Of a stretch of 64,000 nt of DNA, positions 33,043 through 42,130 are shown piece by piece. The first letter of the stretch is position 1, and the number at the start of each line of letters is the position of its first letter. This DNA is from Eubacteriales bacterium (GTDB lineage Bacteria > Bacillota > Clostridia > Oscillospirales > Butyricicoccaceae): NCBI GenBank assembly GCA_030539335.1, contig JAUNSG010000008.1, positions 1-64,000 of the forward strand, in the 5' to 3' direction. A program made the position numbers and the translations under genes. Below the pieces are notes generated by a model. The model was not told the DNA's origin. It saw only the letters and a program-made list of their open reading frames with translations, and did not search any database.

Positions 33043-34746
33043 TCACTGCGGCGCATGTTTTGGCAGCGGCAGCCAAACACGGATCGTCGTGCCGGAACCC
33101 AGCTCGCTCTCCAGCGCAATCCGTCCGTCATGATATTCGACGATATGCTTCACAATGGACAGTCCCAAACCAGTACCGCCAGTCTGCTTGGACCGGCTTT
33201 TATCGACCCGGTAAAACCGTTCAAACACACGCTGCCAGGACTCCTCCGGAATGCCGATGCCATCGTCGCGCACCGCAAGCATGGCCTCGCTGCCCTGCTT
33301 TTTCATCGTAATCCAGACATGTCCGTTCGGGCGGTTGTATTTGATGGCATTTTCGCTCAGATTATACAGCAGCTCGGTCAGCATGCCGGGATCTCCCATC
33401 ACCAGACAGTCGTCTCCCGTGATATGCAGCGCAATCTGCTCACGTTCTGCAAGCGGCAGCAGCGATTCCCTCGTCTCCTCACAGAGCTGCCGGAGGGAAA
33501 CCGGCTGGAACTTTTTCGGCATCCCCTCTTCGATGCGGGACAGACGGATAATATCGTTAATCAGGGCAATCAGCCGCAGCGCTTCTTTGTGTATGCGCCG
33601 TGCAAATTCCTGCTGATCCTCCGGCTTCTGCACCATGCCAAGCTCCATCATCTCCGCATAGCCGGAGATGGAGGTCAGGGGGGTCTTTAACTCGTGGGAG
33701 ACATTCGCAGAAAATTCCCGCCGCATCTGCTCGGCCAGACGTTTCTGCGTGACATCCAGGACAATGACAACCGAACCATCAATCCGTCCATTGCGCAGAA
33801 TCGGACTGGCAAACAGACGGTACACAGCCCCCTGATAGCGCAGTTCATCCTCGGCATTTTCGCCCTTGAGGGCACGATCCACGCACTCATACCAGGTTTT
33901 TGTGCGGTTGAGCAGCAGGAAGGTTCGTCCAATATAATCCTCCGCCCGCGCGTGCTGTCCCGACAGCATGATAATCGCACTCGGGTTGACCGAGATGATA
34001 TTCCGATCGTCGGAAATGAGCAAAACGCCTTCCCTCATATTGCGGGTCACGATATTGAGCGTCTCACGCTCCCGCTGCAAGATACTCTTCTGTTCGTCAA
34101 TCGCTTCGTTCTGTTCGCGGATATGCCGGATAAACGGCTCCAGCTCGTCATATACATCGGCATCCTCCAAATTGCCGATGTGATCCGCGAGATGCACGAT
34201 CGGCCGAATCAGCCAGATCGTCAGACGGCGAGATGCAATGACGGAAACCGCAATCAACAGCGTGATCCAGAGCAGGATAATGATGACGCTGTTAAAAACG
34301 ATCCGGTACATATTGGAATATTCCCGCGCAAGGCGCAGGACATTGCCATCGTCCAGCCGTACTGCATAATAATAGGTACGCGCATTCAACGTGGTGGATT
34401 TGCGGCTCGCCTCGCCCCTGCCATCCTGTATGGCGGCCTGAATCTCCGGGCGGTCCAGATGGTTCTCCATCTCATTCGCCTCGGCATCCGTCTCATAGAG
34501 TACGGTACCATCTGCATCAATCAGTGTCGCACGGATATTGTCGGACAGTGTATCGAGAAAAATCCGACATTCTTCCATCCCATCCCACTGCGTATAGCTG
34601 TCCGCAATGCTCTGTACCGTTTCCTGCAAATTTCGTTCCATCTGCCACATGTTGGAATAGACGGAAAATGCCGTGATAATCAGCGCAACAACCGTAACAC
34701 TGAGGACACTAAACAGTGTCAGTGTGCGAAAGATCCGTTTCTTCAT
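33043..34746 (-). CDS. phoR: PhoR-type sensor histidine kinase
   Basis: A 567-residue membrane sensor kinase. An N-terminal helix (about 10-32), an extracellular domain of about 115 residues and a second helix (about 150-172) lead to a HAMP-like linker. A PAS domain (about 235-340; VLLISDDRNIISVNPSAIIMLSG) is followed by the HisKA domain with FSANVSHELKTPLTSISGY. The ATPase domain has N, G1 (DDGIGIPEE), F (FERFYRVDKSR) and G2 (GGTGLGLSIVKHI) boxes. The layout is that of PhoR/WalK kinases. It overlaps the response regulator by four bases. Phosphate starvation is the likely signal, given the PHO-box-like promoter. Confidence 0.9.
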   Translation of the reverse strand: MKKRIFRTLTLFSVLSVTVVALIITAFSVYSNMWQMERNLQETVQSIADSYTQWDGMEECRIFLDTLSDNIRATLIDADGTVLYETDAEANEMENHLDRPEIQAAIQDGRGEASRKSTTLNARTYYYAVRLDDGNVLRLAREYSNMYRIVFNSVIIILLWITLLIAVSVIASRRLTIWLIRPIVHLADHIGNLEDADVYDELEPFIRHIREQNEAIDEQKSILQRERETLNIVTRNMREGVLLISDDRNIISVNPSAIIMLSGQHARAEDYIGRTFLLLNRTKTWYECVDRALKGENAEDELRYQGAVYRLFASPILRNGRIDGSVVIVLDVTQKRLAEQMRREFSANVSHELKTPLTSISGYAEMMELGMVQKPEDQQEFARRIHKEALRLIALINDIIRLSRIEEGMPKKFQPVSLRQLCEETRESLLPLAEREQIALHITGDDCLVMGDPGMLTELLYNLSENAIKYNRPNGHVWITMKKQGSEAMLAVRDDGIGIPEESWQRVFERFYRVDKSRSKQTGGTGLGLSIVKHIVEYHDGRIALESELGSGTTIRVWLPLPKHAPQ

Positions 34747-35438
34747 ATAAATTTATACCCCACTCCGCGGACCGTCTGAATCCGTGTTCCGTTGTCGCCA
34801 ATTTTCCTGCGCAGCGTATTGATGTGAATATCCACCGTGCGTGTCTCTCCACTGTATTCAAACTCCCAAACCAGTGACATCAATTGCTCCCGGCTCAACA
34901 CCCGTCCGCGGTTCTCCATCAGGACGCACAGAAGCTCAAATTCCTTCTTTGTCAATTGTACCGGCTCACCAAGCGCCATGACTTCGTGCCGCTCCTTATC
35001 CACAGAAATACCGCTGTACTGATAGCATGTCTGCTTCGTTTTCTCATCGTCCTCCAACGAACGGCCCGTGCGCCGCAGCAGCGCCCGAATCCGGCTCAGA
35101 AGCTCCAGAATGCCAAACGGCTTGACCATATAATCATCCGCACCGAGATCCAGTCCGCGCACCTTATCCATTTCCTCCGCCTTTGCCGTCAGCATGAGTA
35201 TCGGAAGAGCCGATGTATCCTTTCGTTCCCGTAAACGGCGCAGAATCGACAAGCCGTCCTCGCCCGGCAGCATGATGTCCAACAAAATCAAATCCGGAAG
35301 CTCCTGTTCCATCTGCTGGAAAAACGATGGTCCGTCCAGGAAGCCCATCGCCTGATATCCGTTCCCCTCCAGCGCGTATTGCACCATGGAACGGATGTTT
35401 TCGTCGTCCTCAACGAGATAGATTTGTTTGGGCTGCAT
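34743..35438 (-). CDS. phoP: PhoP/PhoB-type response regulator (OmpR family)
   Basis: A 231-residue OmpR-type response regulator. The receiver domain has the acidic pocket VEDDEN and phospho-acceptor Asp54 in LILLDIMLPGEDG, with the conserved lysine in DYMVKPFG. The winged helix follows (about 130-230; LTKKEFELLCVLMENRGRVLSREQL; TRTVDIHINTLRRKIGDNG). I use ATG 35438, preceded by GGGGGTG, rather than a longer reading. Its promoter carries two TTTACA half-sites 11 bp apart, the spacing of PhoP/PhoB boxes, which supports a phosphate role and autoregulation. No pst transporter genes follow. Confidence 0.88.
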   Translation of the reverse strand: MQPKQIYLVEDDENIRSMVQYALEGNGYQAMGFLDGPSFFQQMEQELPDLILLDIMLPGEDGLSILRRLRERKDTSALPILMLTAKAEEMDKVRGLDLGADDYMVKPFGILELLSRIRALLRRTGRSLEDDEKTKQTCYQYSGISVDKERHEVMALGEPVQLTKKEFELLCVLMENRGRVLSREQLMSLVWEFEYSGETRTVDIHINTLRRKIGDNGTRIQTVRGVGYKFI

Positions 35439-35474
35439 ATACAACACCCCCAGTTTCCCAATCAAGTCATCTTT

Positions 35475-35518
35475 ATTATACCGCGTCAGCAGAATGCATT
35501 GTGTAAAATCCATGTAAA
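35475..35518 (-). promoter_or_regulatory. phoP promoter with PHO-box-like repeats
   Basis: On the minus strand two TTTACA hexamers (35518-35513 and 35507-35502) are 11 bp apart start to start, followed by TATAAT (35480-35475). There is no good -35 hexamer; the repeats lie at that position, as expected for a PhoP/PhoB-activated promoter. Confidence 0.65.
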
Positions 35519-35555
35519 ATTTGACTTTACAGGATTGGTTTCCAACTCCATACGC

Positions 35556-35592
35556 AAAAGCGAGAGACCGATTCCTCCGATCTCCCGCTTTT
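35556..35592 (-). terminator. Terminator of the DUF1858 gene
   Basis: AAAAGCGAGAGA (35556-35567) pairs with 35581-35592 with one mismatch; the minus strand ends in TTTT. It lies 10 bp after the stop. Confidence 0.7.
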
Positions 35593-35602
35593 CCTTTCTT
35601 TT

Positions 35603-35800
35603 TTAGGCACCAAGGAAGCCCTTGATGTCTTCGATCAAGTCATCGGCGTCCATGCCATGGACCTCTGCCGCCTGCTCCAGCGTTTCGTTGCGGGCCGACG
35701 GGCAGCCGATACAATGCATACCGATTTCCGTCAAAATATTGCCGATTTCCGGATCCATCTCCAACAGCTGTCCAATTGTGATATTTTTTGTAATTCTCAT
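35603..35800 (-). CDS. DUF1858 small protein
   Basis: A 65-residue DUF1858 (PF08984) protein. The domain fills the whole protein: ITIGQLLEMDPEIGNILTEIGMHCIGCPSARNETLEQAAEVHGMD. The Cys-x2-Cys pair in HCIGC is the family hallmark and may bind a metal or act in redox or iron-sulphur chemistry. Such proteins occur near nitric-oxide, hydroxylamine-cluster and redox genes, but here the neighbours are a PhoPR pair downstream and an RND exporter upstream. AAGGAGAG precedes the start. Confidence 0.9.
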   Translation of the reverse strand: MRITKNITIGQLLEMDPEIGNILTEIGMHCIGCPSARNETLEQAAEVHGMDADDLIEDIKGFLGA

Positions 35801-35842
35801 CGTTTGCTCTCCTTTTATTCTCTCCGACCTGGTCTGTTCTCT

Positions 35843-38800
35843 TTACACTGCGGTTTCGTCTTTGGGATCTTCCTCGCCGATATCGATCTTTCGAACCGCG
35901 CGGCGGAAGAGCAGATCATACATGATCGGAACCACAATCAAGGTCAGGACCGTCGCATACGTCAATCCACCAATAATAACGATTGCCATTCCCTGTCCCA
36001 TCTCCGCGCCGGAACCGATGCCGAGCGCCATGGTTGACATCGCAAGGATTGTGGTCATCGCCGTCATCAGAATCGGACGGATACGCATACTGCCGGCTTC
36101 TACCAGCGCCGCCCTTTTCTCCATGCCGTCCATACGCAGGCGGTTGACACAGTCGACAAACACGATACCGTTGTTTACAACGACACCCGCCAGCATAACA
36201 AAGCCGAGCATCGCAATGACGGACAAGGTGCTGCCCGTAATCAGCAGAGCCAGCAGGCCGCCGGTAAACGCCAGCGGCAGTGTGAACAGGACGATAAACG
36301 GGCTGAGCAGACTCTGGAACTGTGCGACCATAATGAGATAGATGAAAATAATCGCCAAAACCAACATTAGGATGAGATCCATCATCGCTTCCATAATGCT
36401 CTCATTTTCACCGGTCATTTCAATCGTATAACCATCCGGCGCCTCATAATCCTCCATCATCTTCTGGATTTCGCGGCTGACCAGTGTGATATTGTGGTCA
36501 TCGTCAACCAGAGCGGTAACCGAAATGGTGCGCTGGTTATTGCTTCGATTGATGGACGACAGACTTGTGGATTCCGACAGATCGGCGATATCGTCCAGAC
36601 GAACATCCTCTTTCTCGCCGCTCTGTGCATCGGTCGCCTCAACGGTCTGGCGCATCAGGTTAGCAGTCGAAACCGTGCTCGGGTTTACAACAACAACCGG
36701 AAGATCCGCTTCCCCGACAGTCAGCGTCGTGGACTCGACTTCCTCTTTCAAATCATCGGACAGGGAACTGAATACCTGCGCCACGGTCAGGCCCTTGCGC
36801 ATCGCTGCATCCTTATCGATGGTCAGAAGCTTTTCCATATCGGGATTTTCGTTGCCGTCGGAAATATCGGTCAGGCCCTCCACCGACTCCAGCTTTTCGG
36901 CCAGCTCGGAAGAGATCTCCTGTAGTTTATCCAAATCGTTGCCATAAATATCAATCTGTACGCCGGTCGCCATCGCGGAAGACATATCCATGGTGGAGGC
37001 GGAAATCTGCAGCTCACAGGGCAGCCCCGCCGTTTTCTCTTCCATCTGCTTTTTCAGTTCATTGCCGTCGGCCTCTTCCTCGGTCAAAATATAGAAGGTG
37101 ACCGACGTATCGTTGCTCGACATCATAGAGAGGCTGCTTCCGGAGATGGCACCCACCGTCCGGACGCCTTCCACGTCCTGAAAAATATCCGAAACCTTGC
37201 TGACCATTGCCTCGGTTTCCTCATCCGTTGCGTCATCCGGCATGGTCATCGTTGCACTCATCTGTCCGGAAGAGGACATATCCGGCATGAATTCCATACC
37301 CATCTTTGTCGTCATGAAGGCCGCAAAGAGAAACAGGGCAAATACTGCACCGAGCGTGACCAGACGATGGCGCAGGCACCACGAGAGAGCCTTGCGGTAC
37401 TTTCCAACAACCCGGTCAAACAGGGTATGGGACTTTTCGCTTGTGCTTTTGAGCAGCGACGAGCTCATCGCCGGGACAACGGTCAGGGCGACGATCAGCG
37501 AAGCGATCAGGGAATACGCAATCGTCAATCCCATATCCGTGAACAGCTGCCGCGTGAGACCCTCGGTAAAGACGATCGGCAGGAATACACAAATCGTCGT
37601 CAACGTAGACGCGACAATCGCACCGGCAACCTCGCTCGCACCGCGGACGGCCGCCTTTGCCGCCGGGACGCCCTGATTGCGCAAGCGGTAAATATTCTCA
37701 ATAACAACAATCGAGTTGTCTACCAGCATGCCGACACCGAGCGCAAGGCCGGACAGCGAAATAATGTTCAGCGTAATGCTGCTGAAATACATCAGGACGA
37801 TGGCGAACAGAACGCTCATCGGGATGCTAAATGCAATGACGATCGTCGGCCGGACATCACGCAGGAACAGCAGCAGGACAAGCACCGCCAGGATACCGCC
37901 GAACACCAGATTCTGCAGGACACTTCCGACAATCAGTTCGATATAATCTCCCTGATCCATCAGCGGTGTGATGTGCAGTTCCGGATTGGTCTCCTGCAAA
38001 TCCGCAATTTTCTCATTGATGAGCTTGGATACCTCAGAGGTCGATGCCGTGGAGGACTTGGAGAATGTCAGCAGGATCGCCTCATTTCCGTTTACCAGTG
38101 CATAGGAATCCTCGTTATCCTCCTTGCTGGCATAACGGACAGACGCGACATCCTTCAAACGGATATCGTCCACCCCATCCAAATCCATATGGAACAGGAG
38201 CGTCCGCTTGAGTTCCTTGAGGGAGCCATACTGCTGGCCGACTTTTAAAATGTATTCCTCCTTACCGCTGCTGATATAGCCGGCAGGCATCTCGAAGTTT
38301 TCTGCCACCAGAATATTGCTGACCATGTCCGCGGTGACCAGACCGCTGATGTCCGCATTTTCATACGCTTCCTTGCGCGCATCTTCAAATTCCTCGGTTG
38401 CCGCATCAATCTCCTTCTGCGCGTTTTCCAGCGTGGCCCGTGTCACCTGAATCTGGGAGGAACCAGATGCCATCTGGATCGCTGTCGTGAGCTGTGCTGC
38501 CTCCAGCTTTGCATAGGCATCCTGCGCCTTCTTGAGGGACTCCTCCAGTTTTGGCTTCATCGCGGTCAGCGTCGCAAGCTCGGTTTCAATGTTGTTCAGT
38601 GCCGCATCGATTTCCGTCACACGGGTCGTCGCTTTGTCGGTTGTGGTCAGCAGGGTCAGGAAATCCGAACGGGACATTGCCGCCAGCTGCGTCGTGTCCG
38701 TGCTGCCGCCGAGCATCGCGATGACCGCTGATTTTGTGGCTTCAAATTCCTCATCCGTCATCTGCTGGATAATGGAATACGCTTCGTCTGCACTGATATC

Positions 38801-40042
38801 AGTAGAGGCCGTGGAAGTACTCGGCGTCGTTATCGTCGTCGTACTGTCACCGGATGGAATGGTCGTGGTGTCCTCTTCCACCGGAACCGATGGGGTCTGT
38901 GTTTCAGCCCCCGCATCTTCCCCGTCTGTAGTGCCGATTGCGGTCTCGTCTTCCACATCCTGTGTGACGATTGCAGACTCCTCCACGCTGTCGTTGGAAT
39001 CGGAAGAATCGCTGTCCGGAACCGAAATCCCATCCGGGATCTGGATGTCCGGGATCTCAATGCCGTCCGGAATTTGGGTACCCACATTCGGATCGGATGC
39101 ACTCTGCTGCCCGTTTCCCGACTGCGCTGTATAGGTCATCGCGATCAGCTTTGCCAGCGACTCCACACTCTCCTGCATCTCTGCATACGGCTCCCACGCT
39201 TTGCGCTCCTGCGTGAACGCCGCCTGATTGGCTTTCAGCGTCGTTTCCTGGCTGAGCATCGCGCTGAGCTGTGCATTTGCCGCGTCAACCTGTGCGCTGG
39301 CTTCCCCCATCTTGGTCGCCGCAGTGGACGTTCCGGAGTTCAGCTGCTTTTCCGCCTTGTCCAGCTTGGCTGTCGCGTTGTCGATCTCCTCCTGCCCCTC
39401 ATCGATCTTCTCCTTCGCATCAGCAAGATCGGAGTTGACGGCGCGGAGGATCTTTGCATTGACCTCGTCAATTTTATCCTGGTTGAGCGTCACACGGACC
39501 TGATCGGAAATCGTACCCGTGGTGCCGACCGATGCGACGCCGTTCAGACGTTCAAATTCTGTGAGCAGCTCGTCGTTGAGGTACTCCGAAAGCTCCTCAA
39601 TCTCCATGCCGTCCATATCCACCGTGGCAACCATAACCGGCATCATATCCGGCGAAATCTGCATCATAATTGGTGCGGCACAGTTGTCTGGCAGGCCGCT
39701 TTTGGCCTGATCCAGCGTATTGCTGACCTCAATGCTGATGGCATTCATATCGGTCGTCTGGCTGAATTCCATGACAACCAGGCTCAGGTTTTCATTGGAC
39801 ACCGATTGGATTTCTTTCAAATCCGTCGTTGTGCCCAATGCCGCCTCCAACGGCTGGGAAACCGTACTTTCCACACGCTCCGGACTGGCGCCGGGATAGG
39901 TGGTATAAACGATCATATACGGCAGTTCCATATTGGGAAGCAGATCGGTTGTCATCTTTGTAAACGCAACTACGCCGAGTACGATCACAAGAACGATGCC
40001 GACCAACACCGTAAATGGTTTTTTTACACTGATTTTTGTCAT
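35843..40042 (-). CDS. RND-family exporter with a large coiled-coil insert
   Basis: A 1399-residue RND transporter of the hydrophobe/amphiphile exporter type (Bacillus SwrC/YerP-like), about 370 residues longer than AcrB. The two halves, each with an N-terminal helix, a large outside domain and five membrane helices, are complete. In helix 4 GMLVDNSIVVIEN keeps one carboxylate (Asp775) but has Asn776 at the second position; the helix-10 segment GVVVNNGIVFVD lacks the lysine of AcrB. The extra length lies at about 203-565 in the first outside domain: a coiled coil, an IPDGIEIPD-type repeat and a Thr/Ser/Asp-rich linker, then a second coiled coil. ATG 40042 has GGGAG upstream. No adaptor or outer-membrane partner gene is nearby. 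Confidence 0.92.
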   Translation of the reverse strand: MTKISVKKPFTVLVGIVLVIVLGVVAFTKMTTDLLPNMELPYMIVYTTYPGASPERVESTVSQPLEAALGTTTDLKEIQSVSNENLSLVVMEFSQTTDMNAISIEVSNTLDQAKSGLPDNCAAPIMMQISPDMMPVMVATVDMDGMEIEELSEYLNDELLTEFERLNGVASVGTTGTISDQVRVTLNQDKIDEVNAKILRAVNSDLADAKEKIDEGQEEIDNATAKLDKAEKQLNSGTSTAATKMGEASAQVDAANAQLSAMLSQETTLKANQAAFTQERKAWEPYAEMQESVESLAKLIAMTYTAQSGNGQQSASDPNVGTQIPDGIEIPDIQIPDGISVPDSDSSDSNDSVEESAIVTQDVEDETAIGTTDGEDAGAETQTPSVPVEEDTTTIPSGDSTTTITTPSTSTASTDISADEAYSIIQQMTDEEFEATKSAVIAMLGGSTDTTQLAAMSRSDFLTLLTTTDKATTRVTEIDAALNNIETELATLTAMKPKLEESLKKAQDAYAKLEAAQLTTAIQMASGSSQIQVTRATLENAQKEIDAATEEFEDARKEAYENADISGLVTADMVSNILVAENFEMPAGYISSGKEEYILKVGQQYGSLKELKRTLLFHMDLDGVDDIRLKDVASVRYASKEDNEDSYALVNGNEAILLTFSKSSTASTSEVSKLINEKIADLQETNPELHITPLMDQGDYIELIVGSVLQNLVFGGILAVLVLLLFLRDVRPTIVIAFSIPMSVLFAIVLMYFSSITLNIISLSGLALGVGMLVDNSIVVIENIYRLRNQGVPAAKAAVRGASEVAGAIVASTLTTICVFLPIVFTEGLTRQLFTDMGLTIAYSLIASLIVALTVVPAMSSSLLKSTSEKSHTLFDRVVGKYRKALSWCLRHRLVTLGAVFALFLFAAFMTTKMGMEFMPDMSSSGQMSATMTMPDDATDEETEAMVSKVSDIFQDVEGVRTVGAISGSSLSMMSSNDTSVTFYILTEEEADGNELKKQMEEKTAGLPCELQISASTMDMSSAMATGVQIDIYGNDLDKLQEISSELAEKLESVEGLTDISDGNENPDMEKLLTIDKDAAMRKGLTVAQVFSSLSDDLKEEVESTTLTVGEADLPVVVVNPSTVSTANLMRQTVEATDAQSGEKEDVRLDDIADLSESTSLSSINRSNNQRTISVTALVDDDHNITLVSREIQKMMEDYEAPDGYTIEMTGENESIMEAMMDLILMLVLAIIFIYLIMVAQFQSLLSPFIVLFTLPLAFTGGLLALLITGSTLSVIAMLGFVMLAGVVVNNGIVFVDCVNRLRMDGMEKRAALVEAGSMRIRPILMTAMTTILAMSTMALGIGSGAEMGQGMAIVIIGGLTYATVLTLIVVPIMYDLLFRRAVRKIDIGEEDPKDETAV

Positions 40043-40267
40043 AGGTTTGTCTCCCATCGTATTGCATGTGGAATTTTGTCGCACAGAAATTTATTCCGCC
40101 AAGCTGATATCACAGCTACGGTTAGTATACCATTTTTCCTTTGAACACTTCAAGCAGGAACTGTTGATAATTGTACATTTAGAAACATCCCATTAACACA
40201 GCTCGCCTCTTGACGCATCCGGCAAATTCTGCTACTGTAGCAGAAACAAGCAAAAGGAGCATACAGC

Positions 40268-41092
40268 ATGAACCAATCCCCTTCCGCCCAGAGGCTGCTT
40301 ACCACCCGGTTCAGCAAAACCATCTGGAATCCATTCCGCACGGCGGTAAAAAATTATCGTCTGGTCGAGCCGGGCGACCATATCGCGGTCTGCATCTCCG
40401 GCGGGAAGGACTCCCTTCTTTTGGGTGTCCTGCTGCAGCGATTTCAGAAATACAGCGGCATTCCGTTCACCTTGACAGGACTGTCTATGGATCCCGGCTA
40501 TCTCCCGGCCGCCCGCGCACAGATCGACCACAATCTCGAACAGCTTGGACTGCACACACACCAGTATTCCACGCGGCTATTCCAGACTGTGAATCAGGAA
40601 ACCGACAATCCATGCTTTCTCTGCTCACGTCTGCGCCGCGGCAGCCTGTACCAAAAGGCCCAGGAGCTTGGCTGCAACAAAATTGCCCTGGGCCATCATT
40701 ACGACGATGTGATCGAAACGACCCTGATGTCCATGCTGTACGGCGGACAAATCCAGACCATGCTCCCGCGCATCCGTGCAAAAAATTACGAGGGCGTCCA
40801 GGTCATCCGTCCCCTATATCTGGTGCGGGAGCGCAGCATTCTCGCATGGCGTGATGCCTGTGAACTGGAATGTCTGGCCTGCTCCTGCTCGTTCGCCGAA
40901 AAGGCGCGGCAGGACAACCATCCGGAAAGCTCCAAGCGCTATGAAATCAAGCAATTAATCGCCCAATTGGAGGCGGGAAACCGGCAGGTACCGGCGAATA
41001 TTTTCAACAGTGTGAAAAATATCAATGTCCGCGATGTTCTCGGCTGGCATGATGGGCCGGAAACGCATAGCTTTCTGGACGAATACGAATAA
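40268..41092 (+). CDS. TtcA-like tRNA 2-thiocytidine synthetase family protein
   Basis: A 274-residue PP-loop ATPase. SGGKDS (44-49) activates the target base as an adenylate. Paired cysteines PCFLC (116, 119) and a third region CLACSC (202, 205, 207) resemble the iron-sulphur ligands of TtcA, which thiolates cytidine 32 in tRNA. GHHYDDVIETTLMSMLYGG is the second family signature. The N terminus RFSKTIWNPFRTAVKNY differs from Escherichia TtcA, so it may be one of the clostridial paralogues with another tRNA target. AAAGGAG precedes the start. Confidence 0.86.
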   Translation: MNQSPSAQRLLTTRFSKTIWNPFRTAVKNYRLVEPGDHIAVCISGGKDSLLLGVLLQRFQKYSGIPFTLTGLSMDPGYLPAARAQIDHNLEQLGLHTHQYSTRLFQTVNQETDNPCFLCSRLRRGSLYQKAQELGCNKIALGHHYDDVIETTLMSMLYGGQIQTMLPRIRAKNYEGVQVIRPLYLVRERSILAWRDACELECLACSCSFAEKARQDNHPESSKRYEIKQLIAQLEAGNRQVPANIFNSVKNINVRDVLGWHDGPETHSFLDEYE

Positions 41093-41102
41093 GCCCCGAT
41101 AC

Positions 41103-41141
41103 AAAAGGACCCTCTTACCCGATGCGTGAGAGAGTCCTTTT
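41103..41141. terminator. Bidirectional terminator between ttcA-like and epimerase genes
   Basis: AAAAGGAC (41103-41110) pairs with GTCCTTTT (41134-41141), with CTCT/AGAG pairing further up and T-runs at both ends. Confidence 0.8.
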
Positions 41142-41150
41142 TTGTTTCCT

Positions 41151-42023
41151 TTAATGAATGGTAATGCAGTATTCCTTCTCATAGCTGCCGTTCGGCGCCA
41201 GCGAGAGAATACCGGGTTTTTCGCTGATTTCTCCGGCAAATCCGGTGTTGTCACAGCGTCCATCCCACGGCTCCAAACAGATGAACGGAGCGTCCGGCTT
41301 GGACCAGATCCCGAAGTTTGGGAAGCCCGGGCAGGAAACCGAAACATACGGCGTGCCGTCCGGCAGGGCGATCCCCGCCCAATCAATCTGGTGGTCGAAT
41401 AGCAAGGCATCCTTTGCAAACAGATCCGCTGGAATCGCGCAGGCGCCATCCGAAACCGGCAAACTGTATAACACATCCGTATTGGCCGTACCGCTGTCGG
41501 TGTCCAGCAAATAATAATGCAGGTCATCTCTATGGAACCGCAGCGTGTACTCCGTCTGCGCAGTGTCCGGCAGAACCGGAACGCGAAACGCCGGATGGCC
41601 GCCGATGGTAAAATACATCTTGTTATCCCCTGCATTGGCGACATGCCACTGAACGAGAATATCGCGCTCCCGCAGCGTATGGGTTACCGTCAGCTCAAAC
41701 GAGAACGGATATTTTTCCCGCGTCTCCTCCGAAGCGGTCAGACGATGTACGATCCTATCCGTTGTCTGCTCCACAAAAGCAAACGCACAGTCGCGTGCAA
41801 AGCCGTGCTGGCTGGTCGGGTACTGTTTTCCCTGATATGTAAAATACCCTCCGTAGCTCTTGCCCACCTGTGGAAACAGAATCGGTGCATGGCGCGCCCA
41901 GAATGCCGGGTCCGCCTGCCACAGCACTTCACGGTTCTTGACCTTATCCCAAATGCTGACCAGCTCTGCGCCGTAGTCGGCCACCGAAACCGCCAGAACC
42001 TCATTCTCTATCGTACGTTTCAT
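41151..42023 (-). CDS. Aldose 1-epimerase family protein
   Basis: A 290-residue beta-sandwich protein of the galactose-mutarotase superfamily (LacX/YihR-like). RHAPILFPQVGKSYGGYF is the substrate-side loop, SQHGFARD the first catalytic histidine and GGHPAFRVP the second. A late EPWDGRCDN segment provides the conserved acid region. It would interconvert sugar anomers, perhaps of phosphorylated or uncommon sugars; substrate unknown. ATG 42023 has GAGGAGGG upstream. Confidence 0.9.
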   Translation of the reverse strand: MKRTIENEVLAVSVADYGAELVSIWDKVKNREVLWQADPAFWARHAPILFPQVGKSYGGYFTYQGKQYPTSQHGFARDCAFAFVEQTTDRIVHRLTASEETREKYPFSFELTVTHTLRERDILVQWHVANAGDNKMYFTIGGHPAFRVPVLPDTAQTEYTLRFHRDDLHYYLLDTDSGTANTDVLYSLPVSDGACAIPADLFAKDALLFDHQIDWAGIALPDGTPYVSVSCPGFPNFGIWSKPDAPFICLEPWDGRCDNTGFAGEISEKPGILSLAPNGSYEKEYCITIH

Positions 42024-42130
42024 CGAATACCCTCCTCGCTGCTCCCGGCAGCCAATTCTCTTCTGTTCTATTATAACACAGAAGCCAGGGATTGCAACAA
42101 AATGCCAATTTGATGGATGCGACAACCGGA

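Noticed and set aside
35843..40042. Fusion or frameshift artefact making the RND gene too long
   Set aside because: The reading frame is continuous, the insert has ordered coiled coils, and both transporter halves are complete.
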